From: Ruegeria arenilitoris
GTDB lineage: Bacteria > Pseudomonadota > Alphaproteobacteria > Rhodobacterales > Rhodobacteraceae
Direction: 5' to 3'
Assembly (NCBI RefSeq): GCF_013030265.1
Contig: NZ_WPZQ01000005.1
Location: 349,843 to 413,842 of the forward strand
DNA: 64,000 nucleotides
The notes under the pieces were generated by a model. It was given only the letters and a program-made list of their open reading frames with translations, was not told the DNA's origin and made no database searches. This document shows, piece after piece, positions 6,902 through 16,076 of this stretch. Position 1 is the first letter of the stretch. Each line of letters begins with the position of its first letter. The position numbers and the translations under genes were made by a program.

Positions 6902-9094
6902 CTACTCCTGCGCTAACTGCATGACAGCAGTTGTCTCGGCCCCGTTGCGCAAAACAGTCAGTCGCGCTTCGGGTTGATCATTGGAAACAAGCTGGGCCAA
7001 CGCCTCATCCAGACTTTCCGGACTATCGATGACCGTGTCGGAGTTGTTTTCCCGCAGCAAGATATCCCCTTGTTGCAGCCCACCGGCATGCGCAGCAGGC
7101 ACATTGGTGACAACGGTCTGCCAACCTGCATCAGAGGTATTGCGCACGGTCAGGCCATACCCGTTCTCAAGACCGAACATGCGGATTGCGGGGAGGGCGA
7201 GCAGACCATTCTTGGCCCGTGTCTCACCGATGGGGCGATACCGCGCCGCGACGCGAATATAACCGTCAGGATCCACCTTGAGGTCGTCCAGTACCTGCGC
7301 AGCAAAGGTTGCATCTGCACGAACCGGTTTTCCGTTCAGCGTATAGATAGCTGCTCCGCGCTTGACCCAGTCACCGATGACGGACATGTCCCGGTTAGGA
7401 TCGACGCCGGTAATCGCGATAGTGCTGCCGGTCGAGGCACGCCGCTTGGCCGTTGCAAATGGGATTTCGACGTCCCAGTGTCCAAAGGCAACCTGGTTCT
7501 CAGCCAGATTCACGGGCGTGGCAGGGGCCGGAGTTTCAGCTGCGGCTGTAGCGGCTTCTTCCGCAGAAGGTTCTGCAGCTGCGGTTGGCGTTTCTTCCGG
7601 CTGAACCTCGACAGGCGTAGTCTGAGGCTGCTCAACAGGTTCGCTTTGTGCCTGCTCGACAGGCTGTTCCTGTGCTGCTGAATTGTTCTGGGCAGTTTCT
7701 GTTTCTTCCGCTGCCGCAGGTGTCGGTTCTGCCGGAGCCTCTGCCGTCTGTTCAGCAGGCTCGGGGGTCGGAGCTTGCGTTTCAGGTGCAGGAGTTACCT
7801 CAGCTGTCTCTGCCGGGGCTTCGGGCTCGGACTTGTCACCCGACAATACGAAAAAGCCACCTGCAGCAAGTGCCACCGCCACAACGGCTGCACCAGCAAT
7901 CATCTTGCCGCTGCCGCCTGATCCACTCTGCACCACCGTATCAACGGCAGCTGGGGTGTCCTCACTGGCAGCAAACTTGGCCTGTTCGTCGTCTTTCTTG
8001 TCTTCGTTGCCCAATGCGAGATCGGAGTTGCCTGCCAAAAGCGCTGTCACGACCGCCTCGGCATTCTCGCTTTCCGCTTTGATGCGGGCCTGTTCGGCCT
8101 CTTCATCCTTGCGATCCATACCAACGATCACCGAAACCGGACGGTAAGCGAACGAGTCGAACATCACGCCGGGGCCGCGGAACATGCGCAGCCAGTCCAG
8201 CGCAGTTTGCAGGCGATCGGTTGCATGAACCTCCATCGCCTTGTCGATAGCTTCAAGGAAACCCTCGGGGTATCCTTCGAAACGACCGACCAGTGGAGTG
8301 TAGGGATCCGGCTGACCATTGTTGAAAGCAGTCAGGCGGGATTGACCGTCAACCGGACGTTCGCCGCTGATGGCGTGATACAATGTGGCGGCAAGTACAT
8401 AGAGGTCACTGCTAGGCCCCTGTTCGGCACCGCGAACATAAAACTCGTGCGGGGAATAGCCGTCCTTGATCACCCGAAGCGTCAAAAGCGCCGCAGTCTT
8501 GTTGGCGGCCTGCTCGCGGGCGGCGCCAAAGTCGATCAGGACAGGCTCACCATTTTCATCGATCAGGATGTTATCGGGCGAAATATCACGATGCAGCATG
8601 CCGCTCTGGTGAATGAACGACACCGCTGACAGCATTTTTTCGGTTACCTGAACAATGAAATCCGGACCGGATTCATTCTCAGGATCGTCCATGTAATCCA
8701 ACAGGTCGCAACCGCGGATCAGATCCATCGCGATATATGCAGTGTTGTTGTCCTCAAAGACCTGATGCACATCGACGATGTTGGGGTGAACCAGGCGTGC
8801 ATGGTTGCGGGCCTCTTGAATAAAGAGGTCAACAATCGCGCTCAGATCTTCTTTGTAGGCCGGATCAGCGGGTTCGACATGATCACCGTCGCGGCGGCAA
8901 AGCGCACCCGGATAGCACTCTTTGATGACGACATCACGCTCTAGGCTATCGCGTGCAAGATAGGTGATCCCAAAGCCGCCATTGCTCAGAAAGCGAAGGA
9001 TCTCATACTGGCCACGCAACAGTTTTGCACCTGGTTGCAGACCTTGAATCTGTGGTTCGTCGTGCGATGCACCGACAGCCTGGTTATGGCTCAT
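6902..9094 (-). CDS. Transmembrane Ser/Thr protein kinase with periplasmic PDZ-like domains
   Basis: 730 residues. The kinase domain spans about 28-305: Gly-rich loop LSNGGFGITYLA, ATP lysine K58 in VVIKE, helix-C Glu E94, catalytic HRD at 168-170 (HRDISPDN) and DFG at 188-190. A charged juxtamembrane segment leads to a single transmembrane helix at about 398-419. The outer part begins with a ~100-residue Pro/Glu/Ala/Thr-rich linker and ends with ~190 residues that look like two PDZ-like units, one around 575-620 (LNGKPVRAD) and one around 655-725 (VTNVPAAHAGGLQQGD). An outside PDZ module on a kinase suggests sensing of envelope proteins or misfolded C-termini. It is the first gene of the kinase operon and follows the GTPase operon terminator. 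All catalytic residues are present, so it should be active. Confidence 0.92.
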   Translation of the reverse strand: MSHNQAVGASHDEPQIQGLQPGAKLLRGQYEILRFLSNGGFGITYLARDSLERDVVIKECYPGALCRRDGDHVEPADPAYKEDLSAIVDLFIQEARNHARLVHPNIVDVHQVFEDNNTAYIAMDLIRGCDLLDYMDDPENESGPDFIVQVTEKMLSAVSFIHQSGMLHRDISPDNILIDENGEPVLIDFGAAREQAANKTAALLTLRVIKDGYSPHEFYVRGAEQGPSSDLYVLAATLYHAISGERPVDGQSRLTAFNNGQPDPYTPLVGRFEGYPEGFLEAIDKAMEVHATDRLQTALDWLRMFRGPGVMFDSFAYRPVSVIVGMDRKDEEAEQARIKAESENAEAVVTALLAGNSDLALGNEDKKDDEQAKFAASEDTPAAVDTVVQSGSGGSGKMIAGAAVVAVALAAGGFFVLSGDKSEPEAPAETAEVTPAPETQAPTPEPAEQTAEAPAEPTPAAAEETETAQNNSAAQEQPVEQAQSEPVEQPQTTPVEVQPEETPTAAAEPSAEEAATAAAETPAPATPVNLAENQVAFGHWDVEIPFATAKRRASTGSTIAITGVDPNRDMSVIGDWVKRGAAIYTLNGKPVRADATFAAQVLDDLKVDPDGYIRVAARYRPIGETRAKNGLLALPAIRMFGLENGYGLTVRNTSDAGWQTVVTNVPAAHAGGLQQGDILLRENNSDTVIDSPESLDEALAQLVSNDQPEARLTVLRNGAETTAVMQLAQE

Positions 9095-9261
9095 TTCTAC
9101 CCGCCCATATTACTCGTTTTGCGGCCTTATTTAACAGGGTTAAAAACCCGCGAACTCATAACCAGACACAACCGCAGGACACTTGAGAACGGTTAGACGT
9201 TTCAAATTTGACTTTATTGGGGCCGCCTCATGGCTTCACTAAGGATCGTTTTTTGCGAACA

Positions 9262-9304
9262 TCTATATGTTGTTTTTATGGTGGGTGTAAAAACCATATA
9301 TAGA
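9262..9304. repeat. Imperfect 17-bp inverted repeat
   Basis: Arms 9262-9278 (TCTATATGTTGTTTTTA) and 9288-9304 (TAAAAACCATATATAGA) pair at 15 of 17 positions around a 9-base loop. It is AT-rich, lies just beyond the GTPase operon terminator and about 170 bases upstream of the kinase start, and could be a regulator site or an mRNA hairpin. Confidence 0.5.
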
Positions 9305-9315
9305 TATGATGGGCC

Positions 9316-9339
9316 AAAAAAATGGGGGCAGTTGCCCCC
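9316..9339 (-). terminator. Rho-independent terminator of the GTPase operon
   Basis: Stem GGGGGCA / TGCCCCC (9324-9330 and 9333-9339) followed on the minus strand, after CA, by seven T (complement of 9316-9322). It lies about 95 bases after the last GTPase gene stop. Confidence 0.85.
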
Positions 9340-9434
9340 GATATGTTCGTTTGGTCTACGAATTCGAAACAATGCGAATCTGATTCCGATGGATTCGATT
9401 CGCCGCACTGCGGCTCAATCAATGCGTGAACTTA

Positions 9435-10721
9435 TCATGTCCCGGTTTTTGTCTGCGCAGATTCGACTGTGCTTCCGGCCCATGCAAGGTTGTCGCTGAG
9501 CTGAGCGAGTATGCCGATTGCATCTTTGAGCGGGGCATCACCACTCTCGAACTGAAGCAAAAGCAGCAGGTCTGTGGCCTTTTCGAATTCGCCGGGAATC
9601 CAATCTGCTTCCGGGTCAATTTCAGCACCACTTTCCAGGCGTTCAGCGAAGTCCTCAACAATTTCCTGACAGCTTTGGAGGAAGGCTGCCGGTTCGATAT
9701 CCGAGGAATCGCGAAGATCTTCGTAGATGCTGGCGATGGCGGCCAGCCAATCCTCTAGGATAGGATTGTTCAGAGGCGGAAGGGCCGAGCCAAGGCTCGA
9801 CTGAATGGAACGATTGTCGGGTTCAGGTTCTTCAGATTTGTCGCCGGTCAGTTCATCCAGATATGGCATGAAATGTTCCGACAGATCTTTGCGGGCTGCA
9901 TCCAGATCACTTTGACGACGATCCGATGCGGCCTCGAGAACCTGCTCAGCCAGATTCTGACCGCCACAGGTTTCCCAAAGTGCAAAATCGGGTTCAGGCT
10001 CCTTCGCCATGGCGCGCACGGCAACCGGCGTACCAATCGGAACGACAGATCGGAACATGCCGGCCTTTTCTTTCTCAAGGCGCGAAAGAACCCGGTCCAA
10101 GGCATCGCTGACATGAGGAAGGTCGGCATGGGTGACGGCCAACAGGCTGTTGGCTCGCAGTTCTTCCGGAACCTGCGCCCAAAGGTGCCGTTCCGTTTCG
10201 CGCCATGCGTTTGCACCGTTGGTACACCAGATCGCGCAATCGACGAATTTCAACAGGTCCAGGGTTGGCTTGTATGTCTCGTCCAAGGCGCCGGTACCCG
10301 GCAGATCAAACAATGAGATTTCGCGCAGGGCAGGGGTATTCAACCCTACGGAAATAAAGTCGGGATTGTCAGCGGCTGCCTTCTCAAGCGCGATACCAGA
10401 GTAGACTTTGGGTTCTTTGTCCCACCAGCCAACCGTGGTTTCCGGGGTATCGGCATAAGCGACGATCACCAGCGGCAGTTTCAGATGCTGAGGCCCGGTC
10501 GGCAGGATGTCTGCGCCAGCCAGCATATTTGCCAGGCTGGATTTACCTGCACCAAACTCGCCGGCAAAACCGATAGAGACGGCGTTCGACAACCGCTCGG
10601 CATGGGCCAGCGCCCGTGTGCGCATATCATCCAATTCGGGCGTGGACGGCTGCTTTTCGGTCGCGTTGAGAAAACGCTCCAGCTGCCGCACCTCCTGCTC
10701 GGTTCCGGGAAATTCGATCAC
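9435..10721 (-). CDS. Dynamin-like GTPase, short type (second pair)
   Basis: 428 residues starting at a GTG that overlaps the stop of the preceding gene by four bases, implying translational coupling. G1/P-loop GEFGAGKSS at 54-62, G3 DLPG at 139-142, G4 THAD at 197-200. The segment CTNGANAWRETER between G3 and G4 is nearly the same as in the short GTPase at 14275-16068 (CTHSTQAWRETER), so the two are paralogues. Beyond the G domain (to about 280) is an acidic linker and a helical C-terminal region without transmembrane segments. It probably hydrolyses GTP and works with the adjacent long GTPase. The assignment to the dynamin superfamily rests on the G-motif pattern and pairing. Its cellular role is unknown. 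Confidence 0.8.
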   Translation of the reverse strand: MIEFPGTEQEVRQLERFLNATEKQPSTPELDDMRTRALAHAERLSNAVSIGFAGEFGAGKSSLANMLAGADILPTGPQHLKLPLVIVAYADTPETTVGWWDKEPKVYSGIALEKAAADNPDFISVGLNTPALREISLFDLPGTGALDETYKPTLDLLKFVDCAIWCTNGANAWRETERHLWAQVPEELRANSLLAVTHADLPHVSDALDRVLSRLEKEKAGMFRSVVPIGTPVAVRAMAKEPEPDFALWETCGGQNLAEQVLEAASDRRQSDLDAARKDLSEHFMPYLDELTGDKSEEPEPDNRSIQSSLGSALPPLNNPILEDWLAAIASIYEDLRDSSDIEPAAFLQSCQEIVEDFAERLESGAEIDPEADWIPGEFEKATDLLLLLQFESGDAPLKDAIGILAQLSDNLAWAGSTVESAQTKTGT

Positions 10722-12760
10722 TCGGCAGCCTCCGCTTGTATATCTTCCGCGTGTTCTGATCCAAATGCCGATCCCAGCTCATCTGCGATGCGGCGCGCAC
10801 GGTCGAAATCGGCCTGCGCTTCGGTTCGGGCGCATGTTTCGCCCGAGCCGGTGCGGTTTTCAAGATGGCCTGCAAGCAGAGCCAGAAAATGATCCAGAAC
10901 CGTGTTCAAACGCTCCATCAGATCACCGCGTGCAGTATCGACCAGATCGTCCCCAATCATCTCGAATTCCTGCACAATCATCTTTTCAGCGCGCGAAACC
11001 ACGCTATTGCGCGAGATCAGCCGGGACAGCCAATTGACGCGCAGTTCCACCGTAATGCCGCGGGTCAGAGCGGTCGTGTCCGGGCGGAACCACCGCACAG
11101 CACTGGTGTTCATGCGGTTGTCAGCCGGTTCCTGCCAGCCGGGCAGGGCGCGCAGTGCAGCATTGCTCTGCATATCGATCGCATAAAGCTCGCTCAGCAT
11201 CCGCTGGCGCACCACTTGTGTCGCACCCTGTACCAGCTCACGCATCCGTTCCCGCAGAGGGGTGAAGTTCAGTTCGGTCGCGCCACCTTTGGCAAGCAGG
11301 GGCGATTGCCCATCTGGTCCACGAACAACGTTAGAAACCGCCTCGGACACGGTGTCGTCCATAACGCCGCGCAAGTTGGCAAGGACATCGTCCATATCCT
11401 TGGTTATCTCGTTTGTTTTGTCAGCTACCAGTTCGCGCAACGAGGCAAGGGTCTTGTCATTCTCATCTGCATTCTGAGCAGTCGAGTCATCCTCGCTCTC
11501 CAGCACGCGCAGCCGTGCAGTGCTGCGCTCGAGTTCACCCTGAGCAAAGCTGTTGAGATGTTGCCATGCCATCCGCAACTGTTCACTGCGCGGGCCATCC
11601 GTCAGAGCGGTTGTCACATGTCGACGTAAATCAGGCAGGCCCGAAGCGATCATTGCTGCAAAGCGCAGAACCGCCTCGCGGCTGATAGGGCCGGGGCCTT
11701 GTTTGATCTCTTCGACCCCATCCAGATACTGCTTCATCTGTTCTGGATGCGCGCGCAGCCAGGCCAGAACTGCATCGTGATTGATGCCTGTCTCATCGCC
11801 GGTCAACGCATAGTGCGCCCACTGAGCACTGCCCATCAATACATCGATGTTCGAGTTCCCCAGCGCCTTTTCCAAGCCATCAAGCACATCTGCACGGACT
11901 TTACCTGCATCTTCTGCACCGCCGCCAAGCTCATCCACGCGGTTGATGAAAACGACGATCTGGCCCAACTCCAGCGCTTGCATTAGCCGGAACAGCTTCA
12001 AGTCAGCACGCGAGAGGGCCTGATGCGCAGAAAGGACGACGACGAAGAAATCAGATTCCTTGAGGTACTGCCGCGAGATTTCTTCGCGGATCAGCAAGGG
12101 GTCGTTAACGCCGGGCGTGTCGGTAACGGTCAGGGGGTAGGGGAAGTGACCAATGTCAAAATAGACCTCGGCCTTCCGCGTGATGTCGCTATAGAGCCCG
12201 CGATCCGAACCCGGATCGTGCTCTTCCTCATCTGAGGGGTCATCACCGGCGCACACATAGCGGGCCAGATCGTCCGAAGTCAGCTCTTCCAGGTCGTGTT
12301 GCTGGCCTAACAGCTGCTCGTAACTGTCACCAAGACGCAGGCGGGCGCGCGTTTTCATCGCCTCGACCTGTTCTTCGATCATCTCGCGCTTATAGCTGTC
12401 CTCATCATCGGGGAACATGTTGCGCAGCTCTTCGCCTTCGGCGATGAGGGCTTGCCATTGGCGGTTGTCAAAGAAATGGAACTCGGCCCCCGCCTTGCGT
12501 CCTGAGGGATGACCGAAATGCATGTCGGTAATGACTGTGGTCCAAGGGTTCACATCAGAAGGCAGGAATTCTGCCTGACCGGTGAAGCCGTTGATAAGTC
12601 GGGATTTCCCGGCCTTGATCTGACCGACGAAGGCGATCGATGGTTTCAGATTTGATAGGTCATCAACGATGCGCGAAATGAACTGACGGGTTTCGTCATT
12701 GCTCACTTCATTCATGTCGTTTGCGATGCGTATTAACTCACGACGATCAGATTCACTCAT
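10718..12760 (-). CDS. Dynamin-like GTPase, long type (second pair)
   Basis: 680 residues from ATG 12760 (GGGG about ten bases upstream); a GTG six codons earlier is possible. G1 GQIKAGKS at 46-53, the switch-region motif FLPSDVNPWTTV, G3 DTPGVND and G4 NRVDEL. The rest is mostly helical, as in dynamin stalks. Around residues 560-585 is a stretch with exposed hydrophobics (NWLSRLIS) aligned with an aromatic/basic patch of its paralogue at 16077-18089, a possible membrane-binding tip. The two long GTPases share FLPSDVNPWT/LLPSDVNPWT and DTPGVND. Bacterial dynamin-like proteins bind and remodel membranes in a GTP-dependent way, often as pairs. It is coupled to the short GTPase downstream. Confidence 0.85.
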   Translation of the reverse strand: MSESDRRELIRIANDMNEVSNDETRQFISRIVDDLSNLKPSIAFVGQIKAGKSRLINGFTGQAEFLPSDVNPWTTVITDMHFGHPSGRKAGAEFHFFDNRQWQALIAEGEELRNMFPDDEDSYKREMIEEQVEAMKTRARLRLGDSYEQLLGQQHDLEELTSDDLARYVCAGDDPSDEEEHDPGSDRGLYSDITRKAEVYFDIGHFPYPLTVTDTPGVNDPLLIREEISRQYLKESDFFVVVLSAHQALSRADLKLFRLMQALELGQIVVFINRVDELGGGAEDAGKVRADVLDGLEKALGNSNIDVLMGSAQWAHYALTGDETGINHDAVLAWLRAHPEQMKQYLDGVEEIKQGPGPISREAVLRFAAMIASGLPDLRRHVTTALTDGPRSEQLRMAWQHLNSFAQGELERSTARLRVLESEDDSTAQNADENDKTLASLRELVADKTNEITKDMDDVLANLRGVMDDTVSEAVSNVVRGPDGQSPLLAKGGATELNFTPLRERMRELVQGATQVVRQRMLSELYAIDMQSNAALRALPGWQEPADNRMNTSAVRWFRPDTTALTRGITVELRVNWLSRLISRNSVVSRAEKMIVQEFEMIGDDLVDTARGDLMERLNTVLDHFLALLAGHLENRTGSGETCARTEAQADFDRARRIADELGSAFGSEHAEDIQAEAAE

Positions 12761-12832
12761 AACATTTACCCCAAGCACTCGTATTCAAGGATCGACTCAA
12801 CAGAAATAATGAATGTTTTGGGGAGACGGTCA

Positions 12833-13723
12833 TTAGGCCGTCTCCCGTATGGATTTCCACAGACTAACTACAGCACCCAGCTTGCGCGCCTCATGTACGG
12901 CAGCAGCAACGTTCTTGCCGTCGCGCAGCAGGGCAAGTCCGGCACCTTGTCCGCCTGCCGGGCGCATCACGATCAACTGCGGATGCGTGAGGGTTGTTGC
13001 GCTGTCAGCGTCCCAACCGGCAAGATCCTTGGCAAAGTTCTGCAACAATGCCTGATCCGGATGCAGGGGTTGTCCCTCGGTACATGCGCCGTCCAGTTGC
13101 GTGGCGCTGCTATCGCTGGCAGAAAGGAAACGGCCCAAGGCAAAACGCTCGGCACCGTCAAAGAAGCGTTGCGCCATACCCAAACCTTCAGGAACAGCGG
13201 CTTGTTCAATCGCCGAGGGTTCTTGCTCGGAATCTGGCGCGTCTAATGCCACGTCCTCGATATCCGGAACGATCGAAACCCGAGGTTCCGCAGGCAATTC
13301 AATCTGAGCACAGGCGCTTTCGATCTCTGAATAGGTGATGCCCACATCATCTGCTTCCAGCGCAGTATCCGGGCGTACAGACACCAGTTGGAGCGGGCCA
13401 GGCGCGGCGGCGATATTTGAAACAAGCTGGGCCAGCTTTTCCGTCAAAGCCTCGCGCGGCTCGGTTTCGAAATCCGGTACGGAACCGGTGCTGGCACCAA
13501 ATACGTCGGTCACTCGAGAGCTGTTGACCTCAACCGCGAGGCAGTTGCCATTTGGCGATGTAAACTCAAGTCGACGCGGCAGAATAGTGCCGCGTATCAC
13601 ACGAAGCACATCTGACCGGCGGGCATCAGCCGTTTCCCCCGGCAGCTGAATCGCGGGCGACAAACGAGGTCGCGCTGACCGCCCGATGTCTTCGAGCATG
13701 TCGAGTATTTCTGTATCCATCAT
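12833..13723 (-). CDS. Unrecognised protein of the GTPase operon
   Basis: 296 residues, starting at the first of two consecutive ATGs with GAGGGGG seven bases upstream. I do not recognise a family. Visible features: no signal peptide or membrane helix; an N-terminal part with a beta-rich look (RRLEFTSPNGNCLAVEV), an acidic middle, and a C-terminal ~70 residues (HPQLIVMRPAGGQGAGLALL) with an alternating strand/helix pattern. It lies between the roadblock-like gene (23 bases upstream) and the second long GTPase (72 bases downstream), so it is probably a cytoplasmic partner or regulator of the GTPases. Confidence 0.75.
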   Translation of the reverse strand: MMDTEILDMLEDIGRSARPRLSPAIQLPGETADARRSDVLRVIRGTILPRRLEFTSPNGNCLAVEVNSSRVTDVFGASTGSVPDFETEPREALTEKLAQLVSNIAAAPGPLQLVSVRPDTALEADDVGITYSEIESACAQIELPAEPRVSIVPDIEDVALDAPDSEQEPSAIEQAAVPEGLGMAQRFFDGAERFALGRFLSASDSSATQLDGACTEGQPLHPDQALLQNFAKDLAGWDADSATTLTHPQLIVMRPAGGQGAGLALLRDGKNVAAAVHEARKLGAVVSLWKSIRETA

Positions 13724-13746
13724 CCCGTGACCCCCTCTGGTCCCGT

Positions 13747-14148
13747 CTAAACTGCGGCCGCAACCGGCCCCAGGCTGAGATGTGATTTCGTAAGCGCCAG
13801 CCCGATATTTGCGCTGTCGCGGCAGATGTAGCAGACCACATGTTCAGGATATTCCTTGGTCCGCAGAAAGATGTGCAGCCGGTCATTCGAAAACACGGCG
13901 ATTTCCCCAAATCCCGGATTTTCCGAATCCTGAACACCTGCTGCACGCAGAAGTTTTTCGAATGCTTTCACACCCTGACCCTGAAACAGATTGGCCACCG
14001 CAACTGCCAGAGTATCCAGAACTTCCTCACTCTCTGGCTCTGTGGTTTTGGTTCCCAACAGCATTCCGGTTTCCATATCTACATATCCGGCTGCGATGCA
14101 GTCGGGGATGGTTTCCATTGCTGTTGTCAACGCAGCTTCGATTGTCAT
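13747..14148 (-). CDS. Roadblock/LC7-like small protein
   Basis: 133 residues, cytoplasmic. The N-terminal pattern (helix, then AAGYVDMETGMLLG, then helix VLDTLAVAVANLF) and the central strands (EIAVFSNDRLHIFLR, VVCYICRD) match the roadblock/LC7 arrangement in which a helix is followed by a strand ending in D-x-x-x-G-x-x-L. Roadblock proteins such as MglB act as dimeric regulators or platforms for small GTPases. Its location inside an operon of four GTPases fits a GAP, GEF or scaffold role, which is inference. Profile-level confirmation is needed because the fold is weakly conserved in sequence. Confidence 0.65.
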   Translation of the reverse strand: MTIEAALTTAMETIPDCIAAGYVDMETGMLLGTKTTEPESEEVLDTLAVAVANLFQGQGVKAFEKLLRAAGVQDSENPGFGEIAVFSNDRLHIFLRTKEYPEHVVCYICRDSANIGLALTKSHLSLGPVAAAV

Positions 14149-14180
14149 CTAAAAACCTGCAACCCTATAAAAATCCTTCA

Positions 14181-14207
14181 GGCGCAACGGGTTATAACCG
14201 TCGCGCC
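14181..14207 (-). other. Intercistronic hairpin in GTPase operon
   Basis: GGCGC-A-ACGG / CCGT-C-GCGCC arms (14181-14190 and 14198-14207) form a 9-bp stem with one mismatch in the 126-base gap between the short GTPase and the roadblock-like gene. A TTTTT run follows seven bases later on the minus strand. It may be a partial terminator or RNA-processing site that sets relative expression of the two halves of the operon. Confidence 0.35.
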
Positions 14208-14274
14208 GCTGATTAACATCATTATCCGACACCGCAAATGAAAATCGACATGCGGCCGGAAAGGAGGCGGACGG

Positions 14275-16068
14275 TCACAAGACATGCCACTCCGCCCCAC
14301 TGTTCTTGTTGGCATTCGGAAGCGCCCGAAGGGCCTCCTTCGTCTGCTTTGCGTTGTGCTCCAGAGCGATCTGGTCGAACTCTTCCAGAAATGCCTTGAA
14401 CACGGTTTTCAGTCCCTGAGAGTCCTCAGGCAGATCTTCGTTGGCTGCAATCTCGCGCCACATGGCCGCCGCGCTTAGCGGTGTTCCTGCAGGCACGTTC
14501 AGAAGCTCTTCCAGCGCGGTTTCGGTTTTGCTGGTTTCGGCCAGAGTTTCCGGTTTTTCAGCTTCGGGTGTCACGTCAGGCATCGACACGACTTCAGCCC
14601 CATTCAGTGCGTTTGACACTGGCTCCGGCTCATACTCATCATTGTTTTCGGATTGCTCGCTGAGCAATGCCGTAATTGAGGAAACCGATACTTCGATTTC
14701 GGAAACAGGCGTTTCCTCAGCTTCAGTCTCTTCTGCAATCGCTATTGGCTGATCAGCAAGTTTGCTGGCCAACGACTCCAGCAGGTCATCCGACTCCGTC
14801 TCATTCGTCTGTTCGGACAGCGCTGGGGCATCTTCAGCCTCAAGAAGCACTTCCTCGTCCTGATCGTCATCGTCGTCGATGTAATCGAGATCGAATTCGT
14901 CACTATCAGACATGGATTGTCCGAGATTGGACAATTCCAACGGATCGTTCGCTGTATCCTTGAAGAAAGCTCGCAGCTCATCTTCGGATGTGCCCGTTGC
15001 AGCGTCTTCCTCGAGGTTGGTTTCAGGAGCCATTTCTGCACGCAGCCGTTCAGCCTCATCCGAGTCAATACGGGTACGTTCGGGTTCTTCGCTTCTCCGC
15101 TCGACCCGGGCTGGGCGTACTGGGAAGCTGGTGATGACATCATCTTCGTCAGTCGGACTGATGGGGGTCTCAGTATCCTCAAGTGGGTTCATCAGTTTCA
15201 GCGGAGCGCTCTGATCTGCTTCGACCGACGCTGGTGCTGCCTGATCCATTTGTTGTTTTGGCCGCAAAGGTTGAACCTTGGGCGCTTCGGACAGGCTCTT
15301 GTCGATCTGGTACCGGGCTAGCTGATCGGCGCGGTTGTCCATGATCTGCTCGGTGATCTCGAGGAAACTGTCGATCATTTTGCCGCCGCCGCTGCGCGAC
15401 CAAAGTTCGGCATCACCTGTCTGGTCACGCGCGGTAATCGCATCACGCGCCGAAAACAGGATCGATCTATTGAACAGATGACCTGCTTCGCGATTCACGC
15501 GGCGCAGTACCTTCTGGCGGTCTTTCGGTCCCAAAGCATCCGCACGTGTGACCAGAAGCAGCGAATTGTGCTGCAGCCGTTCGGGTAACGACACCCAGGT
15601 TGCACGTTCGGTTTCGCGCCATGCCTGCGTCGAGTGGGTGCACCACAATACCCCGTTTGCCTGGCCAACCGCTCGGCGCCACACATCAGTCGAAATCTTG
15701 GGATCCGAGATGCCAGGAGTGTCGATCAGGTCAACAGCTTCAAGAATGTCGGCCTCGAGATAGATTCGGATGAACTGTGCATCGTTGACGCCGATTTCAT
15801 CCAGCTGATCCAGTTCAATATTGCGAGTGCTGCCATCGTGGCCTTTGACATACGCGGACTGATTGCCCCAACTGAACCAAACGGGCGGCAATTGCGTTGC
15901 CGTAACCTGCGTTGGCAGGGCCTGCGTGCGCAACAGGAAGTTCATCAGCGTGGATTTACCAGCGCTGAATTCTCCCATAAGCGCGAAAACGGGCTTGCGG
16001 CGGGACCACTGCTCGATACGCTCCCATGCCCGAGGAGAGACGAAGCGGGTTGTAGAATCTTTTACCAT
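14275..16068 (-). CDS. Dynamin-like GTPase, short G-domain type with long acidic tail (first pair)
   Basis: 597 residues. G1 GEFSAGKS at 32-39, G3 DTPG at 116-119, G4 TRAD at 174-177, and the paralogue-defining CTHSTQAWRETER segment at about 143-155. The G domain ends near residue 270. Residues ~280-520 are strongly acidic and low complexity (for instance DYIDDDDDQDEE), presumably disordered, rich in Ser/Thr that could serve as kinase targets. A short helical C-terminal unit follows (SAAAMWREIAANEDLPE ...). It is paralogous to the GTPase at 9435-10721 but about 170 residues longer because of the acidic tail. It starts 8 bases after the long GTPase stop. Confidence 0.8.
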   Translation of the reverse strand: MVKDSTTRFVSPRAWERIEQWSRRKPVFALMGEFSAGKSTLMNFLLRTQALPTQVTATQLPPVWFSWGNQSAYVKGHDGSTRNIELDQLDEIGVNDAQFIRIYLEADILEAVDLIDTPGISDPKISTDVWRRAVGQANGVLWCTHSTQAWRETERATWVSLPERLQHNSLLLVTRADALGPKDRQKVLRRVNREAGHLFNRSILFSARDAITARDQTGDAELWSRSGGGKMIDSFLEITEQIMDNRADQLARYQIDKSLSEAPKVQPLRPKQQMDQAAPASVEADQSAPLKLMNPLEDTETPISPTDEDDVITSFPVRPARVERRSEEPERTRIDSDEAERLRAEMAPETNLEEDAATGTSEDELRAFFKDTANDPLELSNLGQSMSDSDEFDLDYIDDDDDQDEEVLLEAEDAPALSEQTNETESDDLLESLASKLADQPIAIAEETEAEETPVSEIEVSVSSITALLSEQSENNDEYEPEPVSNALNGAEVVSMPDVTPEAEKPETLAETSKTETALEELLNVPAGTPLSAAAMWREIAANEDLPEDSQGLKTVFKAFLEEFDQIALEHNAKQTKEALRALPNANKNSGAEWHVL

Positions 16069-16076
16069 AACTCTTC

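Larger units (their letters stand above)
9095..9434. other. Intergenic region between GTPase and kinase operons
   Basis: 340 bases with no gene. It contains the GTPase operon terminator (9316-9339), a long imperfect inverted repeat (9262-9304), and about 165 bases upstream of the kinase start that should hold the kinase operon promoter, for which I cannot assign boxes. Confidence 0.6.

Noticed and set aside
2352..9094. Kinase/phosphatase/FHA genes as part of a type VI secretion locus
   Set aside because: No T6SS structural genes (tssB/C, vgrG, clpV and so on) are present in the window, and the neighbours are GTPases and LysM proteins instead.
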